DNA of 64,000 bases, from contig JBMOQW010000019.1 in assembly GCA_049322515.1 (NCBI GenBank), forward strand, positions 186,001-250,000. Reading direction: 5' to 3'. Below, in pieces: positions 43,908 to 53,018 of this stretch; positions within the stretch are counted from its first letter, which is position 1; the number at the start of each line of letters is the position of its first letter. Source of the stretch: Parasulfuritortus sp049322515 (GTDB lineage Bacteria > Pseudomonadota > Gammaproteobacteria > Burkholderiales > Thiobacillaceae). The notes below the pieces were generated by a model. That model ran no database searches. It was given only the letters and a program-made list of their open reading frames with translations, and had not been told where the DNA came from. The position numbers were made by a program, and so were the translations under genes.

Positions 43908-45011
43908 CTAACATGCGGCCATTCGCTCATTATTAAAGGCCGCCACGAACTCGGAATAACGATCGGCCTCGATGGCGGCGCGCAACTCCCGGGTCAGGGT
44001 CTGGTAGTAATGCAGGTTGTGGATCGTATTCAGGCGCGGCGCCAGCGACTCGCCGGCGCGGAACAGGTGGTGCAGGTAGGCTCGGCTGAAATGGCGGCAG
44101 GTGTAGCAGTCGCATGTCGGGTCGATCGGCCCGGTGTCAACACGGTGCCGGGCGTTCTTGATGCGCAGGTCGCCATGACGGGTGAACAGCACGCCATGCC
44201 GGGCATTGCGGGTCGGCATCACGCAGTCGAACATGTCGATGCCCCGGCCGACCGCCGCGACGATGTCTTCCGGCGTGCCGACACCCATCAGATAGCGCGG
44301 CCGGTCGGCCGGCAACCGGGGCGCGGTGTGGGCCAGAATGCGCGCCATGTCGTCCTTGGGTTCGCCCACCGAGAGGCCACCGATGGCATAGCCGTCGAAG
44401 CCGATCCGGGTCAGTTCCTCAAGTGACCGGTCGCGCAGGTCCTCGTACATGCCGCCCTGGACGATGCCGAACAAGGCATTCGGGTTGCCGGCATGGGCGG
44501 CCTTGGAACGCGCTGCCCAGCGCAGGGACAGCTCCATGGAGATCTTGGCGGTCTGCCAGTCGGCCGGATAGGGCGTGCATTCGTCGAAGATCATCACGAT
44601 GTCCGAGTTCAGCGTGCGCTGGATCGCCATCGACTGTTCCGGCGTCAGCATCAGCCGGGCGCCGTCGATGGGCGAATTGAAGCGCACGCCGTCCTCGGTG
44701 ATCTTGCGCAGGTGGGTCAGGCTGTAGACCTGGAAGCCACCGGAGTCGGTCAGGATCGGCCCGGGCCAGCGCATGAAGTCGTGCAGGCCGCCGAACGCCG
44801 AGATCACCTCCAGCCCGGGCCGCAGCCAGAGATGGAAGGTATTGCCGAGCACGATTTGCGCGCCCAGGTCGCGCACTTCGTCCGGGGTCACCGATTTCAC
44901 CGTGCCGGCGGTGCCGACCGGCATGAACACCGGCGTCTCGACCACGCCGTGGGCCAGTTCCAGACGGCCCCGGCGGGCCAGTCCGGAGGTTGCGAGCAAG
45001 TCAAATTTCAT
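43908..45011 (-). CDS. tgt: tRNA-guanine transglycosylase
   Basis: Enzyme of 367 residues exchanging guanine for preQ1 at the wobble base of Asp, Asn, His and Tyr tRNAs. The catalytic region includes LTDSGGFQVYSL and the second active Asp in GVGTPEDIVAAV...DCVMPTRNARHG. The zinc site is CDCYTCRHFSRAYLHHL. The ATG overlaps the queA stop (ATGA), so the queuosine genes are co-translated. It is followed by yajC. Confidence 0.96.
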   Translation of the reverse strand: MKFDLLATSGLARRGRLELAHGVVETPVFMPVGTAGTVKSVTPDEVRDLGAQIVLGNTFHLWLRPGLEVISAFGGLHDFMRWPGPILTDSGGFQVYSLTHLRKITEDGVRFNSPIDGARLMLTPEQSMAIQRTLNSDIVMIFDECTPYPADWQTAKISMELSLRWAARSKAAHAGNPNALFGIVQGGMYEDLRDRSLEELTRIGFDGYAIGGLSVGEPKDDMARILAHTAPRLPADRPRYLMGVGTPEDIVAAVGRGIDMFDCVMPTRNARHGVLFTRHGDLRIKNARHRVDTGPIDPTCDCYTCRHFSRAYLHHLFRAGESLAPRLNTIHNLHYYQTLTRELRAAIEADRYSEFVAAFNNERMAAC

Positions 45012-46078
45012 ACGGACTCCCCCGCTCCCGGGCACGGGAGCGGGTCGGGGTGAGGAGATATTTCGATCAGCATGGCGTCACCATAGCTGAAAAAGCGATA
45101 CCGCTCGGCCACCGCGTGGGCATAGGCGCGCCGCATCAGGTCATGGCCGGCGAAAGCGCTCACCAGCATCAGCAGGGTCGACTTCGGCAGATGGAAATTG
45201 GTCAGCAGCCGTTCGACGACATGGAAGCGATAGCCCGGCGTGATGAAGATGTCGGTTTCGTCCTGGCCGGCACGCAGCTCGCCGTGGCGCGCGGCCGACT
45301 CCAGCGCGCGCAGGCTGGTGGTCCCCACCGCGCAGACCCGGCCGCCGGCGGCCCGGGTGCGGGCAACCGCCGCCACCGTGGTCTCGGGAATGGCGTAAAT
45401 CTCGCTGTGCATGCGGTGCTCGGCGATGTCCTCGACGCGCACCGGCTGGAAAGTGCCGGCCCCCACGTGCAACGTGACGAAGGCCGTCTCGACGCCCAGG
45501 GTGGTCAAGCGTGCCAGCATCGCGTCGTCGAAATGCAGTCCGGCGGTCGGCGCCGCCACCGCGCCCGGCGCCCGGGCATAGACGGTCTGGTAGCGCGCCT
45601 CGTCGGCCGCCTCGACGGCCCGATCGATATAGGGCGGCAAGGGCAGCAGGCCATAGGCATCAAGCCAGTCGAGCACCGACCGGGCCGGATCGAAGGCGAG
45701 CCGGAACAGGTCGCCTTCGCGGCCGATCACCTCGGCCTCGAAGGCGCCGGCAAAACGCAGCCGGCGGCCCGGCTTGGGCGACTTGCTGGCGCGAATGAAG
45801 GCCAGTGCCTCGTGTTCCGAAAGCACCCGCTCGATCAGGGCCTCGATGCGCCCGCCGCTGGTCTTCTCCCCGAACAGGCGCGCCTTGATCACCCGGGTGT
45901 CGTTGAAGACCAGCAGGTCGCCTCGCCGAAACAGGCCCGGCAAGTCGGCGAACTGGCGGTCGGCGTAGGCATCCGCTTCCGGATCGACATGCAGCAGCCG
46001 GCTGTCGCCGCGCCGCTCGGGCGGGTAACGGGCGATCAATTCGTCCGGCAGGAGATAATCAAAATCGCTGGTCTTCAT
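45008..46078 (-). CDS. queA: tRNA preQ1(34) S-adenosylmethionine ribosyltransferase
   Basis: Enzyme of 356 residues adding the cyclopentene precursor to preQ1 in queuosine synthesis. Signatures are DFDYLLPDELIARYPPERR, HLHVGAGTF-like LHVGAGTFQPVR and NFHLPKSTLLMLVSAF. The last residues (EISPHPDPLPCPGAGESV) are not part of the usual family end; they are encoded by a palindromic element that runs up to the tgt start. A -10-like TATAAT at 46096-46091 on this strand lies just upstream. Confidence 0.95.
   Translation of the reverse strand: MKTSDFDYLLPDELIARYPPERRGDSRLLHVDPEADAYADRQFADLPGLFRRGDLLVFNDTRVIKARLFGEKTSGGRIEALIERVLSEHEALAFIRASKSPKPGRRLRFAGAFEAEVIGREGDLFRLAFDPARSVLDWLDAYGLLPLPPYIDRAVEAADEARYQTVYARAPGAVAAPTAGLHFDDAMLARLTTLGVETAFVTLHVGAGTFQPVRVEDIAEHRMHSEIYAIPETTVAAVARTRAAGGRVCAVGTTSLRALESAARHGELRAGQDETDIFITPGYRFHVVERLLTNFHLPKSTLLMLVSAFAGHDLMRRAYAHAVAERYRFFSYGDAMLIEISPHPDPLPCPGAGESV
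45021..45044. repeat. Palindrome within the queA 3' end
   Basis: CCCGCTCCCG and CGGGAGCGGG are perfect 10-base arms around a GGCA loop. The element is translated as part of an SPHPDPLPxxGxG tail, a peptide typical of a dispersed palindromic repeat inserted at gene ends in many proteobacteria. Confidence 0.7.
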
Positions 46079-46098
46079 GGCAAGCGCAGGATTATACG

Positions 46099-46128
46099 TT
46101 GCCCTTCACCCCGATTTTTCGCGATAAT
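46099..46128 (+). promoter_or_regulatory. Promoter of the tRNA-Leu gene
   Basis: TTGCCC (46099-46104) and GATAAT (46123-46128) with an 18-base spacer lie 15 bases before the tRNA. The region also holds the divergent queA start signals. Confidence 0.55.
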
Positions 46129-46143
46129 CAGCGGCCCCACCCA

Positions 46144-46230
46144 GCCCGGATGGCGGAATTGGTAGACGCACGGGACTCAAAATCCCGCGCCAGTGATGGC
46201 GTGCCGGTTCGACCCCGGCTCCGGGCACCA
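46144..46230 (+). tRNA. tRNA-Leu (anticodon CAA)
   Basis: The acceptor stem pairs GCCCGGA with TCCGGGC, followed by ACCA. The D-arm has TTGGTAGACGCA, the anticodon stem CGGGA/TCCCG encloses CTCAAAA (anticodon CAA, reading UUG), and the T-loop is GGTTCGACC. A long variable arm (CGCCAGTGATGGCG) marks it as a class II tRNA. The CCA is encoded. Confidence 0.97.
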
Positions 46231-46264
46231 CCCCTCGAAATCACCCTCTGCAAGCCCGCGGTGG

Positions 46265-47971
46265 TCATTTCAAGCCGTACTGCCGCAACACGTAACTCTC
46301 CCGCTCATCCCCCAGATAATCCCCTTGCCCCGGCACGAACTTGTCGAGGCGAACCACACGTCCCAGCTCGGGCACATACCAGGCGGTCAGGGTCATCAGG
46401 GAGGACTGGCTGGCCAAGGGCTTGTTGAACTTGCACTTCAGCTCGACCCGCTGGGCCTCGAACGGCCCCATGGGCGTGCTCACCGAGGCCGGCTTCTTGA
46501 CCTCGGCCTGGCCCCGGCACGGGGCCCACTGGCCCATGGGCAGATCGACCGGCCAGGTCTTGCCAACCTCCAGCACCGCCTGGCTGGCCAGATAGGGCGC
46601 GAAATCGGGAATCCAGTAGTTGGGGTCGTTCGGCATCCGGAACACATGCAGGTCCGGTGCCCCGGACAACGCCCGCTTGTGGCTGAAAGTCCGCTGGCCG
46701 GCGTTGAGGTCGTACTGCTCGTGCACCGTACCTTCGGCGACCGAAGCCACGCTGATCCGGTAGGTGCCGATGCGGTTGCCCGCGTAGTGCTCCATGACCT
46801 CGTACTCCCAGGTGTCTCCCGGCTGCGGGCCACGCGTGCCGCGGGCAGCCGGGGTGGCCTGCACCGGCGCAGGGTTGGCCGGGGCGCTCGGCTGGACTTG
46901 GGCGACCGCGGCCGAGGGCTTTCCAGCGGAGGTGGGCGCCGCAGCTGGCCTCGTCACCGGGGGCGCTGCCTTGGCCGCAGTCTGGGCGACTGGCCGCACG
47001 GGACTGACCGGCGTCGTGCCGGTCCCGGCCAGCGCCTGCAGGCGCCGCTGGGCCAACCCCGCGAACACGCCTTTGGGATAGCGGGCCAGGTAATCCTCGT
47101 AGTCGGCCCGGGCCTGGCTGCCCTGGATGCTGTTCCAGAAGGCCACCTCGGCGGCCTCGGTGACCGTCAGGGTGCGCTCGTGACCGCGCGCGGGCGGCAC
47201 GAAATAGAAATCGCCCAGCACCTGGTCATAGACTGCCGGCAACTGGTCGTGATCGACCTTCTTCGCGGCGGCATGGACGTTGCGCCGGACTTCCAGGATG
47301 GCATCCCGGATGCGCACCCCGGGCTTTTCGATCCAGGGCAGGAATTCCCGCGTGAACACCCCGTTGGGGTGGCGATCCCGGTCGTCGAGCTTGTCCAGGG
47401 CCTGCTGATGGGCCCCGGCCGAGAACACCACCATCAGGCCCTGGGCCGAACTGGGCTGGGCCAGGCCGCGGGTGCCGCCCAGGCTACGCCCGGCACGCCG
47501 GGGCAGGGGATTGTCGCGGCAGGCGTCGATCACCAGCAGGGCATATTGGGCGCGGGCCTCGGCCAGCTTGTCCTGTACCGCCTGCAGGTGGATCGCCTGG
47601 TCGGCGACGTCGGCCTCGTTGCCCGGCAGCTCGAAATCGACCGGCAACAGGTAGTTCTGGTTGTTGATCTGGACGCCATGACCGGCGAAATAGAACACCG
47701 CCTGACCGCCGCCGGCGACTTCCTCGGTGAACCGGTTGATGGCGCGGCTCAGCTGGCGCCGGTCGGCATTGAGCAGCACCGCCGTGCGAAAGCCGACCTT
47801 TTCCAGCGCGGCGCCGACCGCACGGGCGTCATTGCCGGCCTTTTCCAGCGGCTGCACGTGCCGGTAGGCATCGTTGCCGATCACCAGGGCGACCCGTCGG
47901 CCCACCTCGGTGGCCCAGGCGGGACTACCCAGGATGACGCTCAACCACAGGGCAAGCACGATGCGCATCAT
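46265..47971 (-). CDS. Second caspase-like (peptidase C14) protein
   Basis: Secreted protein of 568 residues. A Sec signal peptide (IVLALWLSVILGSPAWA) is followed by the caspase fold at about 25-250 with His98 in YFAGHG and Cys151 in IDACRDNP. An alanine/proline-rich linker (about 345-405) leads to a C-terminal beta-rich domain beginning GDTWEYEVMEHYAG. The order of parts equals that of the protein at 1962-3677, but this one uses Sec rather than Tat and lacks close similarity in the C-terminal domain. The start is taken at ATG 47971, or 47968; the frame is open further into the nitroreductase gene. The function is unknown. Confidence 0.8.
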   Translation of the reverse strand: MMRIVLALWLSVILGSPAWATEVGRRVALVIGNDAYRHVQPLEKAGNDARAVGAALEKVGFRTAVLLNADRRQLSRAINRFTEEVAGGGQAVFYFAGHGVQINNQNYLLPVDFELPGNEADVADQAIHLQAVQDKLAEARAQYALLVIDACRDNPLPRRAGRSLGGTRGLAQPSSAQGLMVVFSAGAHQQALDKLDDRDRHPNGVFTREFLPWIEKPGVRIRDAILEVRRNVHAAAKKVDHDQLPAVYDQVLGDFYFVPPARGHERTLTVTEAAEVAFWNSIQGSQARADYEDYLARYPKGVFAGLAQRRLQALAGTGTTPVSPVRPVAQTAAKAAPPVTRPAAAPTSAGKPSAAVAQVQPSAPANPAPVQATPAARGTRGPQPGDTWEYEVMEHYAGNRIGTYRISVASVAEGTVHEQYDLNAGQRTFSHKRALSGAPDLHVFRMPNDPNYWIPDFAPYLASQAVLEVGKTWPVDLPMGQWAPCRGQAEVKKPASVSTPMGPFEAQRVELKCKFNKPLASQSSLMTLTAWYVPELGRVVRLDKFVPGQGDYLGDERESYVLRQYGLK

Positions 47972-48065
47972 GACAATTCTCGGTCGGGCCCGGGCACTCC
48001 GGGCTGCATGCGTGGGGACAGGCGCATGGTAGCGCGTTACCGGCGCTACGCCAGCCCCGGGGCAA

Positions 48066-48731
48066 TCAGGGTCCGACCCAGCGCACGACGTCGGCCATCG
48101 GCTGGCGCACCTTGGTCGAGGCCGGGTTGACCCGGTAGCCAAACGCGACCATGACCGCCAGGCCCCAATCCTGGCGGTCGAGCACGCCAGCCTCGGCCAG
48201 CACCGTCTCGGCCTGGTCCTGGTCGTAGCCTTCGATCGGGCAGGAATCCACGCCCAGCATGGCGGCCCCGGTCATCATGTTGCCGAGCGCGATGTAGGCC
48301 TGCTTGCAGCTCCAGTCGAACAGGGCCCGCGCGTCATCGAGCAGCTTGAAGTCGGATTCCTGGAACTTGCGGTAGACCTTTTCCCGCCCGGCGACACGCT
48401 CCGGCGTGAACTGGTGGATGTCGAGCATCATGTGCCGGACATGGTCGCCGTCGTAGCGCATGCCGCCCTTGCGGACCAGGATGGCGACATAATGGCTGCT
48501 GGTCGGCAACTGTTTCTGGGCGCCCCAGGTCACCGGCAGCAGCTTGTCGCGCAGCGCCGGGTCCTGGATCACCACGAAGCGCCACGGTTCATAGCCGAAC
48601 GAACTGGGCGACAGCCGACCGGTTTCCAGAATGCACTCGAAGTCCTCGGCTGGAATCTTCCTGGTCGGGTCGAAGGCCTTGCAGGCATGGCGGAAGTGGA
48701 ACAGGTCGAGGACGGTCTGGCGATCGAGCAT
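48066..48731 (-). CDS. NAD(P)H-dependent nitroreductase-family protein
   Basis: Flavin enzyme of 221 residues of the NfsB-like nitroreductase family. FMN-binding parts are seen: FRHACKAFDP near the N-terminus (arginine-serine type contact), TGRLSPSSFGYEPWRFVVIQD and GVDSCPIEGYDQ. The final helix holds VAFGYRVNP. GGAG is about 8 bases before ATG 48731. Substrate is unknown; relatives reduce quinones, nitroaromatics or dihydropteridine. Confidence 0.88.
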   Translation of the reverse strand: MLDRQTVLDLFHFRHACKAFDPTRKIPAEDFECILETGRLSPSSFGYEPWRFVVIQDPALRDKLLPVTWGAQKQLPTSSHYVAILVRKGGMRYDGDHVRHMMLDIHQFTPERVAGREKVYRKFQESDFKLLDDARALFDWSCKQAYIALGNMMTGAAMLGVDSCPIEGYDQDQAETVLAEAGVLDRQDWGLAVMVAFGYRVNPASTKVRQPMADVVRWVGP

Positions 48732-48794
48732 GGCATGCGCTCCAGGTGAAAAAGTCGCCATTATCGCCAATTCCCGACCGGTATAATCGCCGCC

Positions 48795-49520
48795 ATGGAC
48801 TCCCTTCTGCGTTCCCTGCGCCTGGCCGGACAAGACCTGCTGGAGCCGCGCATGCTCACGCTCGCCGTCTGGCCCATGCTCGCTGCCCTGGTCGTCTGGG
48901 GGGCGCTGGCCTGGTTGTTCGGTGGCCTCTGGCGGGCCGAGATCGCCGCCGTCCTGGCCAGCACGCCGCTCGACGCCCTGGCCACCTGGATGGGCATCGA
49001 GGGGCTGGCCTCCTATGCCGCCCTCGCGGTACTGATCCTGCTCTGGCTGCCAGCAGTTTATGTCACCGCCCTGCTCGTCACCTCGCTGGCCCTGATGCCG
49101 ATCATCGTCAAGCGGGTCGCCGAGCGGCACTACCCCGAACTGGCCCGGGAACGGGGGGGCACACTGATCGGCAGCGTGCTCAATGGCCTGGTCGCCCTGC
49201 CCCTCTACCTGCTGGCCTGGGTGATCCTGTTGCCGGTGTGGCTGTTCGCGCCGTTCGGCATCCTGGTCTCGATCCTGCTCAATGCCTGGCTGAACCAGCG
49301 CCTGTTCATGTACGACGCACTCTCCGAACACGCCAGTGCCGGCGAACTCAAGCGCCTGCGCCATGTCGGGGGCTGGCGCCTGCTCGGTCTGAGCAGCCTG
49401 CTCGGCGCCCTGCATCTGGTGCCGGTCATCAATTTCGTCGCCCCGGTCTACATGGCGCTGGCCTTCACCCACCACGCCCTGGCCGGCTTGCGCCAACAGC
49501 GCGCGGGAGTCCCGGCATGA
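48795..49520 (+). CDS. EI24/CysZ-like membrane protein
   Basis: Membrane protein of 241 residues with about four helices. It matches the EI24 (CysZ) family pattern: an opening MDSLLRSLRLAGQDLLEPRMLTLAVWPMLAAL, a middle with ERHYPELARERGGTLIGS, and an end GALHLVPVINFVAPVYMALAFTHHALA. CysZ proteins move sulfate, but distant members like this may differ. It is coupled to acpS by ATGA. Confidence 0.8.
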   Translation: MDSLLRSLRLAGQDLLEPRMLTLAVWPMLAALVVWGALAWLFGGLWRAEIAAVLASTPLDALATWMGIEGLASYAALAVLILLWLPAVYVTALLVTSLALMPIIVKRVAERHYPELARERGGTLIGSVLNGLVALPLYLLAWVILLPVWLFAPFGILVSILLNAWLNQRLFMYDALSEHASAGELKRLRHVGGWRLLGLSSLLGALHLVPVINFVAPVYMALAFTHHALAGLRQQRAGVPA

Positions 49521-49894
49521 TCCATGGCATCGGCGTCGACCTGGTCGAGGTGGCCCGCCTGCGCGCCCTGCATGCCCGCTATGGCGAACGCCTGGCCTGC
49601 CGCATCCTGGCGCCCGAGGAAATGCCAGAGTACGCCGACGCGCGCGAGCCGGAGCGTTTCCTGGCCAAGCGCTTCGCCGCCAAGGAAGCCTTCGCCAAGG
49701 CGGTCGGGACCGGACTGCGCGCGCCGGTCAGCCTGTCCGCGATCCGGATCGGCCACGACCCGCTCGGCCGCCCCGACTTCCACTGCGCCGACACGCTCGA
49801 CGCCTGGCTGCGAGCCCGCGGCATCGGCCGGGTGCACCTTTCCATCAGCGACGAACGGGAACACATCGTCGCCTTCGCCGTGGCGGAACCATGA
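49517..49894 (+). CDS. acpS: Holo-[acyl-carrier-protein] synthase
   Basis: Enzyme of 125 residues that attaches phosphopantetheine to ACP. The family signatures are IHGIGVDLVEVARL at the start and RFLAKRFAAKEAFAKAVG in the middle, giving the Mg-binding Asp and Glu. It overlaps the preceding and following genes by 4 bases each. Confidence 0.94.
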   Translation: MIHGIGVDLVEVARLRALHARYGERLACRILAPEEMPEYADAREPERFLAKRFAAKEAFAKAVGTGLRAPVSLSAIRIGHDPLGRPDFHCADTLDAWLRARGIGRVHLSISDEREHIVAFAVAEP

Positions 49895-50985
49895 CCGGAC
49901 ATCGACAGCCACTCGGCCCCCTGATGCTGGACATCGAGGGCACCCAACTCAATGACGCCGACCGCCGTCGTCTCAGCCACCCCCTGGTCGGTGGCGTGAT
50001 CCTGTTCGCGCGCAACTACGAAAACCCGGAACAGATCGCCGAACTGTGCCGCGAGGTGCACGCGCTGCGCCAGCCGCCGCTCCTGATCGGGGTCGACCAT
50101 GAAGGCGGCCGGGTACAACGCTTCCGGACCGGCTTCACGCCGATCCCGGCCATGGGCAGCCTCGGCGAACTCTGGAACGAACATTCGCACCAGGCGAAAA
50201 AGCTGGCCCGCGACACCGGCTATGTGATCGGCGCCGAACTGCGCGCGGTCGGTGTCGACTTCAGCTTCGCCCCGGTGCTGGACCTCGACTACGGCCACAG
50301 CACGGTGATCGGCAGCCGCGCCTTCCATACCCACCCGGACACGGTGGCGGAATTGGCGCATGCCCTGGTGCTCGGCTTGCACGAGGCCGGCATGAACGCG
50401 GTCGGCAAGCACTTCCCCGGCCATGGCCACGTCGCCGCCGACTCGCACCTGGCCATCCCGGTCGACGAGCGCGACCTGGACACCCTGGAAGCCGCCGACC
50501 TGATCCCGTTCCGGCGCCTGATCGACCTCGGCCTGTCCGGCATCATGCCCGCGCACGTCATCTATCCCTGCGTCGACGACCAGCCGGCCGGCTATTCCCG
50601 ACGCTGGCTGACCGAGCTGCTGCGTGGTCGCTATGGCTTCGAGGGCGTCATCTTCAGCGACGACCTGGCCATGGCGGGCGCCGCCGGTGTTGGCGGCGTG
50701 GTCGAGCGGGCGCAGGCCGCGCTGTCCGCCGGCTGCGACATGGCCTTGCTGTGCAACCAGCCGGAACAGGCCGATCACCTGCTCGCCGGCCTGAAATGGG
50801 CGCCGGCGCCGATGTCCCTGATCCGCTTCGCGCGCATGCACGGCCGTCCCCACCCGCCCGGCCGGATCGCCCTGCACGAAAGCGCGCGCTACGTGAACGC
50901 CCTGCGCCACCTGGCCGGCCTCGGCCAGGCCGACGCCGAACTGGCGCTCAACGACCCTTGCAACACCTGCGGACGCAGCGGCTGA
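49891..50985 (+). CDS. nagZ: Beta-N-acetylhexosaminidase NagZ
   Basis: Cytoplasmic glycoside hydrolase family 3 enzyme of 364 residues that removes GlcNAc from peptidoglycan fragments during recycling. Signatures are LIGVDHEGGRVQRF, KHFPGHGHVAADSH (catalytic His loop) and VIFSDDLAMAGA (nucleophile Asp). The C-terminal part after about 310 is short and polar. It is translationally coupled to acpS. Confidence 0.94.
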   Translation: MTGHRQPLGPLMLDIEGTQLNDADRRRLSHPLVGGVILFARNYENPEQIAELCREVHALRQPPLLIGVDHEGGRVQRFRTGFTPIPAMGSLGELWNEHSHQAKKLARDTGYVIGAELRAVGVDFSFAPVLDLDYGHSTVIGSRAFHTHPDTVAELAHALVLGLHEAGMNAVGKHFPGHGHVAADSHLAIPVDERDLDTLEAADLIPFRRLIDLGLSGIMPAHVIYPCVDDQPAGYSRRWLTELLRGRYGFEGVIFSDDLAMAGAAGVGGVVERAQAALSAGCDMALLCNQPEQADHLLAGLKWAPAPMSLIRFARMHGRPHPPGRIALHESARYVNALRHLAGLGQADAELALNDPCNTCGRSG

Positions 50986-51015
50986 ACCGCATCCGCATCG
51001 ACCCACGGAAACCCC

Positions 51016-52179
51016 ATGAAACAACGACGACAATATGCCTCGCGCCGGCTCGGCCGCGATGCCGAGCGCCTGGTCTGGCTGGCCAAGGGCCTGGCCGAAT
51101 CCGGCAGCCGCGCCGAGGACCTGTGGTGGGAGGCCGAACTGGCCACCCTGATCGAGAAAATGCTCCTGGCCGAACAGGAAGAGGCACTCAACTCGGCACT
51201 CGACCGCCTGCACGAAACCCATGGCCGGGCCTATGACAGCCTGGCCGACCTGATCGAGTCGGCCACCGAGAGCGTGACCGTCGCCGGTCGGGTCGGGCTG
51301 CTCATCGCGCTGCCCATCCTGGCCTGGTCACGCTACCGCATTCCCGACCGCAGCCTGTCCCCGGGCGTGCTCGGCAACCTGCGCGTGCAACTGGCCGCGC
51401 ACGTGCTCGCCGAGGGGGTCGACCTCGGTCTCGCCGACCTGCTGTTCAGTCCCGACCAGCTGCCCCGTGGCTTTGTCGACAGCCACCGGTTCGCCCGCGC
51501 CCTGGCCGCGGCCGCCAAAGAGAACGGTGAACTGGCGGTTTCCGCCAGCGATCTGCCGGAAACCGGACATTACATCTCCGATCTCCGCTACGTGCTGGCG
51601 GTGGTCAGCGCCCCGGCTGGCAAGCCCTTGTTCCGCTGGCAGGAAATCGATGGCAACCGCGACACCGCGCTCAAGGAGTGGCAGGCCCAGGCCACGCCCA
51701 GCCTGCAAGGCGCACTGCCCGGCTGCACCCTGCGCGCGCTCCTGCCCGATGCCTACTTCACCGCCTGGCGCAATGCCGACCAGGCCGCGCGCGGCTACGC
51801 CCTGACCGCCACGGCCGAATACCTGCGCCAGGGCCTGGACATACCGGCTGCCGACCTGCGCGCCGTCGCCGCGCCCTACTACGATCAGTATCTGGTCGAA
51901 TGGCGGGTCGGCTTCACCCGCAAGGGCGACGACCAGGTCCTGCACGGCGTGGTCTGGCCGCTGCTCGGCAGCGACGACGAGAACACCGACATCGCCGGCG
52001 AGATCGAGCAGACCCTGAAGCAGGCCGGTGTCGGCCAGGTGATCCTGCTCGACCAGCGCATGCCCCTGGAGTATTGCGACGATTGTGGCGCCCCCCTGTT
52101 TCCCAATGCCGACGGCGAATCGGTCCACGCAGAGATGCCGCCCGCCGATGACCACGCCACGCCGGTACACCTGCACTAG
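51016..52179 (+). CDS. DUF2863-family protein
   Basis: Protein of 387 residues matching the betaproteobacterial DUF2863 family in length and pattern (YASRRLGRDAERLVWLAKGLAESGSR at the N-terminus, and the ending LEYCDDCGAPLFPNADGE). One possible zinc ribbon half (CDDC) lies at the end. No signal peptide is seen; a hydrophobic stretch near residue 95 (RVGLLIALPILAWS) is not clearly a membrane helix. Function is unknown. Confidence 0.78.
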   Translation: MKQRRQYASRRLGRDAERLVWLAKGLAESGSRAEDLWWEAELATLIEKMLLAEQEEALNSALDRLHETHGRAYDSLADLIESATESVTVAGRVGLLIALPILAWSRYRIPDRSLSPGVLGNLRVQLAAHVLAEGVDLGLADLLFSPDQLPRGFVDSHRFARALAAAAKENGELAVSASDLPETGHYISDLRYVLAVVSAPAGKPLFRWQEIDGNRDTALKEWQAQATPSLQGALPGCTLRALLPDAYFTAWRNADQAARGYALTATAEYLRQGLDIPAADLRAVAAPYYDQYLVEWRVGFTRKGDDQVLHGVVWPLLGSDDENTDIAGEIEQTLKQAGVGQVILLDQRMPLEYCDDCGAPLFPNADGESVHAEMPPADDHATPVHLH

Positions 52180-52182
52180 GCC

Positions 52183-52860
52183 ATGGCTGCGCATTTCGAC
52201 CCGGACTGCGCGGCCTGTCCGCGCCTGGCGCAGTTCCTGGCCACCGCCCGACAGGCCTACCCGGACCACCACAACCGGCCGGTGGCCCCGTTCGGCGACG
52301 CCGCACCCCGCTTGCTGGTGGTCGGCCTGGCCCCCGGCCTGCACGGCGCCAACCGCACCGGCCGGCCGTTCACCGGCGACCATGCCGGCGGCCTGCTCTA
52401 TGAAACCCTGCATGCCTTCGGCCATGCCAGCCGGCCGATGTCCCTCGCCAGCGACGACAGCCTGGTCCTGCCCGGCTGCCGGATCACCAACGCAGTGAAA
52501 TGCGTGCCGCCCGCGAACAAGCCCAGCCCGGACGAGATCCAGCGCTGCAACGGCTATCTGCGCGCCGAACTGGCGGCGCTCAAGCCGGGGGTGGCCGTCC
52601 TTGCCCTGGGCCAGATCGCCCATGCCGCCGTGCTCAAGGCGCTCGGCCTGAAGGCGCGCGCCCTGCCCTTCGGCCACGGCGCCGAACACGCCCTGGCCGA
52701 CGGACGGCGGCTATTCGACTCCTACCATTGCAGCCGCTACAACACGCAAACCCGCCGGCTCACCCCGGACATGTTCAAGGCCGTCTTCCGACGCATACAA
52801 CACCACCTGGAGGCACATCATCCATGCCCGTCGTCACCCTCAAGCTCGCCGGCACCCTGA
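52183..52860 (+). CDS. Uracil-DNA glycosylase, family 5-type
   Basis: DNA repair enzyme of 225 residues. The N-terminal CAACPRL and later KCVPP contribute the cysteines of a [4Fe-4S] cluster. Active-site motif 1 reads GLAPGLHGANRTGRPFTGD, typical of the UdgB/family 5 group, whose activity includes uracil and deaminated bases. Its end overlaps the tautomerase gene by 37 bases. Confidence 0.88.
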   Translation: MAAHFDPDCAACPRLAQFLATARQAYPDHHNRPVAPFGDAAPRLLVVGLAPGLHGANRTGRPFTGDHAGGLLYETLHAFGHASRPMSLASDDSLVLPGCRITNAVKCVPPANKPSPDEIQRCNGYLRAELAALKPGVAVLALGQIAHAAVLKALGLKARALPFGHGAEHALADGRRLFDSYHCSRYNTQTRRLTPDMFKAVFRRIQHHLEAHHPCPSSPSSSPAP

Positions 52861-53012
52861 GCCGGGACCAGAAGCAAAAGATCGCCGAGGAAATCACCGA
52901 GACCCTGGAGCGCGTGGCTCTCAAGCCGCGTCGCTACACCTACATCGCCTTCGAGGAACTGCCGGACGAGAACTGGGCCATCGCCGGCCAGCTGCTCGAC
53001 GAGGAAGACTGA
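52824..53012 (+). CDS. 4-oxalocrotonate tautomerase-like protein
   Basis: Small protein of 62 residues starting MPVVTLKLAG, so Pro2 becomes the catalytic N-terminal proline after Met removal. The rest (EEITETLERVALKPRRYTYIAFEEL) fits the tautomerase beta-alpha-beta fold. It starts within the glycosylase gene in another frame (37-base overlap). The substrate is not known. Confidence 0.8.
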   Translation: MPVVTLKLAGTLSRDQKQKIAEEITETLERVALKPRRYTYIAFEELPDENWAIAGQLLDEED

Positions 53013-53018
53013 ACCACC

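Noticed and set aside
46144..46230. An integration site of a genomic island at the tRNA-Leu gene
   Set aside because: No integrase and no repeat of the tRNA 3' end was noticed in the downstream sequence; ordinary genes follow.
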